From contig NZ_SPGF01000022.1 in assembly GCF_005844455.1 (NCBI RefSeq), forward strand, positions 1 to 32,272: a stretch of DNA of 32,272 nt, written 5' to 3'. Position numbers and translations under genes: made by a program. Under the pieces are notes generated by a model. That model was given only the letters and a program-made list of their open reading frames with translations. It did not search any database and was not told the origin of the DNA. Positions 26,481 to 32,272 of this stretch are shown piece by piece (position 1 is the stretch's first letter; each line of letters opens with the position of its first letter). The stretch is from Streptococcus mitis (GTDB taxonomy: Bacteria; Bacillota; Bacilli; Lactobacillales; Streptococcaceae).

Positions 26481-27587
26481 TTAAATAATTGCTTTTCGTG
26501 TAACGACGGCAACGCCTTCTGGTGCCCAGACGGCGACTTTGGCGGTGCCTGCTACGCGGATCCAGCCTAGACCTGAGATGACTAGGTCTGTCTTGTCCTT
26601 GATGTTAAATACATGCTGGACTAGTTTTGGGAAATCTTCTTTTTCCTTACTATTTGGTGGTGTCAGAAGTGTTCCAACGTGCTTTTCATAGAAAGCACTA
26701 GCGCCTTCTAGCTTGGTACGATGCAATTTAAGTTCATTGTCAAAGAAGGCTGTGAAACCTTGCTTTTCTCCTGATATAAAGTCAAAGCGTCCCAAACCGC
26801 CTAAAAACAGGGTTTGTTCAGGGTTAAGTTGATAGGTTTTGGGCTTGATTTCCTTTTTAGGGCTGACATACTTGAGGTTTTTAGCCGTCAAGTAGTGGGC
26901 CATCTGATGGCGGTGGATAATCCCTGGTGTATCGTAGATATAAGATCCGTCGTCAAGCGGAATCTCAATCTTGTCCAAGGTTGTCCCTGGGAAACGTGAA
27001 GTCGTGATGACATTCTGGTCACCTGTGATTTCTTGGATAATGGCATTGATAAGAGTTGACTTTCCAACGTTGGTCACACCGACCACGTATACATCACGGC
27101 CCTTACGGTAGTGTTCAATCTTGTCAATGACTTCCTTAATGGCATGCTTGTTTTGGGCTGAAGTCAGGACGACATCAACAGGACGAAGACCTTCTTCGTG
27201 GACACGCTCCATGAGCCACTGGCTAATCTTGCTCGGTTTAACTGACTTGGGCAGAATATCTTTTTTATTTCCCACTAAGAGGACATCATTGCCCGATACA
27301 AAACGGGGCAAGCCTGGGATGACAGAGCCATTAAAGTCAAAGATATCAATGACATTAACCACCAAAGCATCACTGTCTCCCACCTCGTGCAAGAGCTTGA
27401 GGAAATCATCGTCTGTCAACTGGACATCAGTAATTTCATTGTAATGGCGGAGACGGAAACAGCGTTGGCAATAAACTTCACCAGTCTCCAAACCTTTTTC
27501 AAGTGCCGACTGAGGAGTAAATCCAAGACCAGCCTTGTCTGTCGTCTGAATGGTTGCTCCACAACCAATACAGAGAATTTCTTCCAT
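26481..27587 (-). CDS. yqeH: Circularly permuted GTPase YqeH (ribosome assembly)
   Basis: GTPase needed for 30S subunit assembly in Bacillus. In 368 residues there is an N-terminal zinc finger (CIGC at residues 6-9 and CQRC near 39-42), then a permuted GTPase domain where NKKD (G4) comes before the P-loop GVTNVGKSTL (G1), followed by the G2/G3 segment TTSRFPGTTLD and DTPGI. The C-terminal domain (from about 240) binds RNA or protein. It follows yqeG by two bases. Confidence 0.95.
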   Translation of the reverse strand: MEEILCIGCGATIQTTDKAGLGFTPQSALEKGLETGEVYCQRCFRLRHYNEITDVQLTDDDFLKLLHEVGDSDALVVNVIDIFDFNGSVIPGLPRFVSGNDVLLVGNKKDILPKSVKPSKISQWLMERVHEEGLRPVDVVLTSAQNKHAIKEVIDKIEHYRKGRDVYVVGVTNVGKSTLINAIIQEITGDQNVITTSRFPGTTLDKIEIPLDDGSYIYDTPGIIHRHQMAHYLTAKNLKYVSPKKEIKPKTYQLNPEQTLFLGGLGRFDFISGEKQGFTAFFDNELKLHRTKLEGASAFYEKHVGTLLTPPNSKEKEDFPKLVQHVFNIKDKTDLVISGLGWIRVAGTAKVAVWAPEGVAVVTRKAII

Positions 27588-27589
27588 AG

Positions 27590-28117
27590 TTAAATTCCTT
27601 TTTTATATGTAATCGGTCCGTACTTTTCAGTGATTTTTCGCATGACACGGCGCTCGCGAGCTCGGTTAATCTGCGTTTTGATCGAGTCATGTTGGACCAA
27701 GGGTTTGACTAAAATCGAGCGAATGCCAGCACGGTGGGCTGCTCGAATATCGGTCATGAGCTGGTCGCCAACCATGACCACTTCACTTTTCTCATAGTGG
27801 AATTCCTTCATGGCACGATCAATCCCAAATGTGAAAGGCTTCAAGGCCCAATAAACGTAATCAATCCCAAATTTCTCAACTGCGCGTTGAACCCGTTTTT
27901 TGGTATTATTTGAGACTATGATGATGCGAATACCTGCGTCCCGAAGGTCATGTAGCCATTGCTTCATCTCTGGCGTCCCATCAGGGTTGTTCCAAGCAAT
28001 GAGGGTATTGTCCAAGTCGACCAAAACAGCCTTGATTCCCTGCGCCTGCAGGCTTGGGACTGTCAGATCATAGACTGCTTCCACAGCAAAATCTGGCATG
28101 TAGTTTTCAATCGCCAT
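27590..28117 (-). CDS. yqeG: HAD-family phosphatase YqeG (subfamily IIIA)
   Basis: A 175-residue HAD hydrolase with the nucleophile motif VDLDNTLIAW near residues 33-42, motif II VSNNT, and the downstream Lys and MVGDQLMTDIRAAHRAG (motif IV) segment. The natural substrate is not established. It is related to phosphatidylglycerophosphate phosphatases (PgpP/Gep4), so a lipid role is possible. It leads the yqeG-yqeH-yhbY-nadD-yqeK-rsfS series known from Bacillus. It starts 17 bases after corA, with no clear separate promoter. Confidence 0.9.
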   Translation of the reverse strand: MAIENYMPDFAVEAVYDLTVPSLQAQGIKAVLVDLDNTLIAWNNPDGTPEMKQWLHDLRDAGIRIIIVSNNTKKRVQRAVEKFGIDYVYWALKPFTFGIDRAMKEFHYEKSEVVMVGDQLMTDIRAAHRAGIRSILVKPLVQHDSIKTQINRARERRVMRKITEKYGPITYKKGI

Positions 28118-28134
28118 TCTGGCTCCTTTTCTTT

Positions 28135-29040
28135 TTAATTTCTAGCAATTTTCTTTAAACATTGAGCTAAGACTGCCCATAAAATGAGACTAGCTATCAA
28201 AATATAAAACCAAGCATTTGGTTCATCTGTAAACGGTAAGGGAACATTCATTCCGAAAAATCCTGTAATAACCGCAAGGATAGCTAGCAAGACTGAGATA
28301 ATTGTCAAAGTTGTCAAATTATCATTCAGATTATTATTTAGGATGTTGTTGTAAGAGGCTGAGAGTTGTTGCAAGACTTGAGATATTAAGTCTGTCATTG
28401 AAACCAACTGATGGGCTTCAATCATAGCATCGTCAAACTGCTCTCTTTCTACCTCATTAAGATTGCGATAAAGAGCATGCCCTTGAATGTGTTCCAAGAG
28501 GAGACGATTTTGTTTAGCAGCAGCTGTCAGGTAAACCATACCAGTTTCCAAGTCAGAGAGGGCAAAGAGGTTCTTCTTGGTCGTCCGCTGACGCAAGAGG
28601 CCATTGACCTCATCCTTACTCTTGTCCATCTGCTCGATGACAGGATAGTAGGCGTTGCTGATGATTTCCAGACTGGCAAAGAGAAACTTGTAAATCGAAA
28701 GCGTGTCATGACTCTCCAGATAACGGGTCATTTGTTCAATGATATAGGCGTTCTTGGTATTGCTAATAGTAATCAGGCGACGATGTTCCACAATAAAGGT
28801 CATGGGAAAGGCTTCGTAGTATTCCTTGTCTTTTTTCAAGTTCAAGACATTGTAGATAAAGGTTACAGTCCCATTTTCACGGTGATAATCCATGTGGGCT
28901 CGCTCATTCCTATCCAGTGCGTATTCAATGGTTTCCTTGTCCAAACCGTAGATTTCTGAAAGGTCTTCTAGTTTTTTCAACTTGTCCAAATCTAGGTTAA
29001 TCCAGGTACAGCCATTGCCCAACTGTTTTTCTAAAAACAT
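28135..29040 (-). CDS. corA: CorA-family magnesium/divalent cation transporter
   Basis: A 301-residue pentameric ion channel family member. A large cytoplasmic N-terminal domain (about 1-240) precedes two membrane helices. The selectivity signature GMN is seen in FFGMNVPLP near the end of the first helix, with the second helix (WFYILIASLILWAVLAQCL) and a short basic tail after it. Magnesium is the most likely cargo; cobalt or nickel cannot be excluded. It has its own extended -10 promoter and may be co-transcribed with yqeG. Confidence 0.93.
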   Translation of the reverse strand: MFLEKQLGNGCTWINLDLDKLKKLEDLSEIYGLDKETIEYALDRNERAHMDYHRENGTVTFIYNVLNLKKDKEYYEAFPMTFIVEHRRLITISNTKNAYIIEQMTRYLESHDTLSIYKFLFASLEIISNAYYPVIEQMDKSKDEVNGLLRQRTTKKNLFALSDLETGMVYLTAAAKQNRLLLEHIQGHALYRNLNEVEREQFDDAMIEAHQLVSMTDLISQVLQQLSASYNNILNNNLNDNLTTLTIISVLLAILAVITGFFGMNVPLPFTDEPNAWFYILIASLILWAVLAQCLKKIARN

Positions 29041-29066
29041 CTTCTCTCCTTTACCAAACTCTTTCT

Positions 29067-29075
29067 ATTATACCA
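29067..29075 (-). promoter_or_regulatory. Extended -10 promoter of corA
   Basis: On the minus strand TGGTATAAT (29075 to 29067) is a perfect extended -10. It starts 17 bases after the mscS stop, and AAGGAGAG follows before the corA ATG at 29040. Confidence 0.7.
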
Positions 29076-29091
29076 TAAATCTGCTAAAATT

Positions 29092-29658
29092 TCAGGCCTG
29101 GTCTGTCCGAGAGAAATTGCTGACGACAGTGATATTGCGATTGGGAACGAAGTGTAGAACCTGGTCTTCTCCTCTGAGTTGTGTTGTTCGAATACCGACG
29201 CTGACAACCTTGCCCGATACAGTAATGGGGCCATTTGTCAAAACAACCTCATCTCCCACATCCAGTTGCCGTTCAAAGAGGATGAAAAAGCCATTGATAA
29301 CATCAGACAGAAAGCCTTGGGCTCCCATCCCAATAGCTACCCCAGCGATCCCAGCTCCAGCCAGTAAACTAGAAACTGGCAAACCTAAAATCGACAAAAT
29401 GCAGTAAAGTAAAAAGAAATAGAGGGTATAATTAAACACATTTTCTAACAGACGTGAGATGGTTTTCTGACGCCCGACATCGTGGTGAGACATTTTTAGA
29501 GAAGGTTTGACAATTCTCTGCACCATGGTATGAAGTAGTTTCTTAGCTATATAAAAGAGTAAAAATAAGAATAAAAGAGAAAGTAGCTTGGTCAAAATAT
29601 TCTCGATAATCGCTGTAACATCAAGCTTATTGAGATAGGTTTGAATAAATTCTTGCAT
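29092..29658 (-). CDS. Short MscS-type mechanosensitive channel protein
   Basis: 188 residues. N-terminal membrane segments lie at about 15-45 and 70-95. They are followed by the pore helix and its link (AGAGIAGVAIGMGAQGF and LSDVINGFFILFE) and the beta domain (DVGDEVVLTNGPITVSGKV to FVPNRNITVVSNFSR). The protein stops right after this domain, whereas MscS proteins usually continue with a C-terminal alpha/beta domain that forms the cytoplasmic cage (E. coli MscS has 286 residues). No frameshifted remnant is evident after the stop. It may be a natural short form or an eroded gene. It diverges from sstT. Confidence 0.82.
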   Translation of the reverse strand: MQEFIQTYLNKLDVTAIIENILTKLLSLLFLFLLFYIAKKLLHTMVQRIVKPSLKMSHHDVGRQKTISRLLENVFNYTLYFFLLYCILSILGLPVSSLLAGAGIAGVAIGMGAQGFLSDVINGFFILFERQLDVGDEVVLTNGPITVSGKVVSVGIRTTQLRGEDQVLHFVPNRNITVVSNFSRTDQA

Positions 29659-29676
29659 AGAAAACTCCTTTCATTT

Positions 29677-29685
29677 ATTATACCA
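29677..29685 (-). promoter_or_regulatory. Extended -10 promoter of the MscS-type gene
   Basis: On the minus strand TGGTATAAT (29685 to 29677) is a perfect extended -10 box, nearly identical in context to that of corA. AAAGGAG follows before the ATG at 29658. Confidence 0.7.
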
Positions 29686-29738
29686 TACTTTCATAAAGTG
29701 TCATTCTCCATAAATTTTCAAAAATAGACAGAAAATTC

Positions 29739-29791
29739 TTGATTTTGCTTCATATTTATACTATAATCATAAACATTACACAACAAAGGAG
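29739..29791 (+). promoter_or_regulatory. sstT promoter and ribosome binding site
   Basis: TTGATT (29739-29744), a 17-base spacer and the consensus TATAAT (29762-29767) form a strong promoter. AAAGGAG ends at 29791, seven bases before the ATG. Confidence 0.85.
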
Positions 29792-29797
29792 ATTGTT

Positions 29798-31003
29798 ATG
29801 AAAAAAATCATTCATGCTTGGAATAAGGCAAGCCTAATCAAACGTATCTTGATTGGCATGCTTATTGGAGGAACTCTAGGACTGACACTTCCTAACATTT
29901 CAGGAATTGGCCTGCTCGGAGATCTCTTTGTTGGTGGCCTCAAAGCCATCGCACCGATTCTGGTCTTTGCCCTCGTTGCCAATGCCCTTTCCCAACATCA
30001 AAAGGGACAAGATAGCAATATGAAAACGGTTATCTTCCTTTACTTGGTAGGAACCTTTGCCGCTGCCCTTATCGCTGTACTAGCAAGTTTCATCGCACCT
30101 GTTGAAATTACCCTAAATAGTGCTAATACCGATATTGCTCCACCAGATGGGATTGGACAAGTCCTCAGCAACCTCTTGCTCAAACTAGTTGACAATCCAG
30201 TCAATGCCCTCATTACTGCCAACTACATCGGTATTCTATCTTGGGCAGTTGTTTTCGGGATTGCCATGAGAGAGGCCAGCAAAAACAGTAAAGAATTGCT
30301 CAAAACTATGGCTGATGTGACTTCTAAGATTGTCGAATGGATCATTAACCTAGCTCCATTTGGAATTCTTGGTCTTGTCTTCAAAACCATCTCTGATAAG
30401 GGGATTGGAAGCCTAGCCAACTATGGAATCTTACTTGCCCTCCTGGTGACAACTATGTTCTTTGTGGCTCTAGTAGCCAATCCATTGATTGCCTTCCTCT
30501 TTATGAAGAGAAACCCTTATCCCCTCGTTTGGAAATCTTTGCGGGTCAGCGGTGTGACAGCCTTCTTCACTCGTAGTTCTGCGGCTAACATCCCTGTCAA
30601 CATGAAACTTTGTCACGACCTCGGACTGGATCCAGATACCTATTCTGTTTCTATCCCACTTGGTTCTACTATCAACATGACCGGGGCAGCGATTACTATT
30701 AACGTTTTGACTCTTGCTGCAGTAAATACTCTTGGAATCCCTGTTGACTTTGCGACAGCCTTTGTCCTCAGTGTAGTAGCAGCTATTTCAGCCTGTGGTG
30801 CTTCTGGTATTGCCGGAGGTTCCCTCCTTCTTATCCCAGTTGCTTGTAGCCTTTTCGGTATTTCTAACGATATTGCCATGCAAGTTGTCGGAGTTGGTTT
30901 TGTGATTGGGGTCATCCAAGACTCATGTGAAACAGCCCTCAACTCGTCTACAGACGTCCTCTTTACTGCCGTTGCCGAATACGCAGCAGCCCGTAAAAAA
31001 TAA
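29798..31003 (+). CDS. sstT: Sodium-coupled serine/threonine symporter SstT
   Basis: A 401-residue member of the dicarboxylate/amino acid:cation symporter family. About eight membrane helices and two re-entrant loops are expected. The serine-rich HP1 segment [14 protein letters not shown], the NMTG motif of TM7 ([11 protein letters not shown]) and the HP2 glycine-rich run [15 protein letters not shown] are clear. SstT-type length and the TRSSAANIP motif argue for serine/threonine uptake rather than glutamate. It is the first plus-strand gene after a divergent gap with the MscS-type gene and ends in its own terminator. Confidence 0.92.
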   Translation: MKKIIHAWNKASLIKRILIGMLIGGTLGLTLPNISGIGLLGDLFVGGLKAIAPILVFALVANALSQHQKGQDSNMKTVIFLYLVGTFAAALIAVLASFIAPVEITLNSANTDIAPPDGIGQVLSNLLLKLVDNPVNALITANYIGILSWAVVFGIAMREASKNSKELLKTMADVTSKIVEWIINLAPFGILGLVFKTISDKGIGSLANYGILLALLVTTMFFVALVANPLIAFLFMKRNPYPLVWKSLRVSGVTAFFTRSSAANIPVNMKLCHDLGLDPDTYSVSIPLGSTINMTGAAITINVLTLAAVNTLGIPVDFATAFVLSVVAAISACGASGIAGGSLLLIPVACSLFGISNDIAMQVVGVGFVIGVIQDSCETALNSSTDVLFTAVAEYAAARKK

Positions 31004-31008
31004 TCCAT

Positions 31009-31038
31009 AAAGGCAAGCCTGCTCAGGTCTTGTCTTTT
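31009..31038 (+). terminator. Intrinsic terminator of sstT
   Basis: AAAGGCAAG (31009-31017) pairs with 31029-31037 (one G-U pair), with an inner CC/GG helix and a hexanucleotide loop, followed by T-rich sequence. Confidence 0.75.
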
Positions 31039-31070
31039 ACGCTTTTATTCTAACTTATTAGGAAATTCTT

Positions 31071-32024
31071 ATGTCTATTAGCCAACGTACGACCAAGCTC
31101 ATCTTAGCTACCTGTTTTGCCTGTCTTCTTGCTTATTTTCTCAATCTCTCCTCAGCTGTCTCGGCTGGAATCATCGCCCTCTTAAGCCTATCTGATACAC
31201 GTAGAAGTACTTTAAAACTGGCCCGCAATCGGCTCTTTTCCATGCTTCTAGCTCTGGATATTGGGGTTTTGGCTTTTCACTTGAGTGGATTTCATATCTG
31301 GAGCCTTGGCCTCTATCTGGCACTCTACGTTCCCCTAGCCTATAAGATGGGCTGGGAAATTGGCATCACACCAAGCACTGTTTTGGTCAGCCATCTCTTG
31401 GTGCAAGAGTCAACCTCTCCAGACCTTCTAGTCAATGAACTCCTTCTCTTTGCAATCGGTACAGGATTTGCTTTACTAGTCAATCTCTACATGCCTTCAC
31501 GAGAAGAGAAAATCCAGCACTACCACTTGCTAGTCGAAGAAAAGTTAAAAGATATCCTCCAGCGCTTCAAATATTATTTATCCAGAGGGGACGGGCGTAA
31601 TCGAGCACAGCTGGTGGAAGAATTGGACACCCTTTTAGAAGAAGCACTTAGACTGGTCTATTTAGATCACTCTGACCACCTCTTTCACCAGACCGACTAC
31701 CATATCCACTACTTTGAGATGAGACAGCGACAAAGTCGTATCCTGCGAAACATGGCCCAGCAGATCAACACCTGTCACCTAGCTGCCAGTGAAAGCCTGA
31801 TTTTGGCCCAACTCTTTTCAAAAATTGCAGGGCAACTGAGCCAGACCAATCCTGCTTCTGATTTACTAGATGAAATTGAACGTTATCTTGAAGTCTTCCG
31901 AAACCGCAGTCTGCCCAAGACAAGAGAAGAATTTGAAACCCGCGCCACCCTTCTCCAACTCCTGCGTGAATCCAAAACCTTCATCCAAGTAAAAGTTGAT
32001 TTTTACCAAAAATATGGACAGTAA
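31071..32024 (+). CDS. Aromatic acid exporter family protein (ArAE/FUSC, DUF939 type)
   Basis: 317 residues. The N-terminal half holds about five to six membrane segments (roughly 10-140) with the early TTKLILATCFACLLAYFLNLSSAVSAG-type start. The C-terminal half is a soluble, helical region rich in charged residues (from about 145), as in ArAE_1 proteins with their C-terminal domain. Relatives in enterobacteria export aromatic carboxylic acids, but the substrate here is unknown. AGGAAA precedes the ATG. It may be transcribed by read-through from sstT, as no clear promoter is visible in the 67-base gap. Confidence 0.82.
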   Translation: MSISQRTTKLILATCFACLLAYFLNLSSAVSAGIIALLSLSDTRRSTLKLARNRLFSMLLALDIGVLAFHLSGFHIWSLGLYLALYVPLAYKMGWEIGITPSTVLVSHLLVQESTSPDLLVNELLLFAIGTGFALLVNLYMPSREEKIQHYHLLVEEKLKDILQRFKYYLSRGDGRNRAQLVEELDTLLEEALRLVYLDHSDHLFHQTDYHIHYFEMRQRQSRILRNMAQQINTCHLAASESLILAQLFSKIAGQLSQTNPASDLLDEIERYLEVFRNRSLPKTREEFETRATLLQLLRESKTFIQVKVDFYQKYGQ

Positions 32025-32076
32025 AAAAGAAAACTTCAGACCAATCACAAAAGGTGAGTAACTGAAGTTTTCTTTT
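32025..32076 (+). terminator. Intrinsic terminator of the ArAE-like gene
   Basis: A perfect 15-bp stem (32025-32039, AAAAGAAAACTTCAG, with 32062-32076) starts at the base after the stop codon. The loop is 22 bases and holds the first of two AGGTGAGTAA copies. Confidence 0.85.
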
Positions 32077-32087
32077 ATTTGTAAGTT

Positions 32088-32107
32088 ATCACCATGAAGG
32101 TGAGTAA
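32088..32107 (+). repeat. Short hairpin repeating the AGGTGAGTAA motif
   Basis: ATCACC-ATGA-AGGTGAGTAA carries a 5-bp TCACC/GGTGA stem. A similar string (ATCAC-AAAA-GGTGAGTAA) lies at 32044-32061 in the loop of the preceding terminator. Confidence 0.4.
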
Positions 32108-32184
32108 TAGGCCAAATAAGCTATATAATTTAGCATCTTGTCCACGGGAAGTTGAAATAAGATGTGGCTGGGCAAAAACCCACT

Positions 32185-32234
32185 TCTAACTATCAAAAAA
32201 AACGAGCATTTCCGTAGTTAGAGATGCTCGTTTT
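32185..32234 (+). terminator. Terminator with competing upstream pairing
   Basis: AAAACGAGCAT (32199-32209) pairs perfectly with 32224-32234, followed by CTT. A second pairing, TCTAACTA (32185-32192) with TAGTTAGA (32215-32222), crosses it, so the two either exclude each other or form a pseudoknot. No gene is seen between 32077 and the window end. Confidence 0.55.
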
Positions 32235-32272
32235 CTTATGTCATGGTTTATAATTAAAATAAGAACAAAACA

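Noticed and set aside
28411..28959. A 182-codon plus-strand open frame.
   Set aside because: Antisense to corA with no start signal or family match; a shadow.

Overview
The window looks like chromosome from a mitis-group Streptococcus (S. mitis, S. oralis, S. pneumoniae or a close relative). The evidence is high similarity, as I recall those proteins, of StkP, MvaS, RpoZ and PriA to pneumococcal ones, and a gene order (sucrose genes, mevalonate genes, stkP operon, nadD operon, corA) that I remember from pneumococcus. It is ordinary core genome: no CRISPR array, rRNA, tRNA, prophage or intact insertion sequence was seen. All family assignments come from reading motifs; no database search was run.

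Layout. Positions 1-350 are intergenic, with two neighbouring stem-loops. A TVP38/DedA-like membrane protein (351-968, +) converges on the sucrose block: fructokinase scrK and sucrose PTS scrA on the minus strand, then divergent scrB-scrR, with LacI-type operators and cre-like sites between scrA and scrB. Next come the mevalonate genes mvaS-mvaA (-), a small exported protein of unknown role, and a two-gene ThrE-like amino-acid exporter. From 11364 to 19698 lies the minus-strand unit gmk-rpoZ-priA-fmt-rsmB-phpP-stkP, which joins nucleotide supply, transcription, replication restart, translation start, rRNA methylation and the cell-wall-sensing kinase/phosphatase pair. rny (RNase Y) and tmcAL-yqeM follow. 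The minus-strand unit yqeG-yqeH-yhbY-nadD-yqeK-isochorismatase-rsfS (28117-23816) combines ribosome assembly and NAD synthesis, preceded by corA. A short MscS channel (-) diverges from sstT and an aromatic-acid-exporter-like protein (+). The window ends in terminators and an unassigned leader-like region.

The most unusual thing is a dispersed, strongly structured 136-154 base repeat present three times (1094-1229, 23587-23722, 26289-26442). All copies share one layout: an outer closing helix, a second short helix and three internal hairpins. Loops and linkers are conserved while stem sequences change on both sides, so pairing is kept. This is the signature of a selected RNA. Two copies lie inside the yqeG-yqeM gene series. 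It does not match what I remember of the BOX or RUP elements.

Other points: StkP has three PASTA domains rather than the four I recall for pneumococcus, plus a Ser/Gln/Asn-rich C-terminal tail. The isochorismatase gene is bounded by 18-base direct repeats carrying a remnant of the yqeK stop region. The MscS-like protein lacks the usual C-terminal domain.
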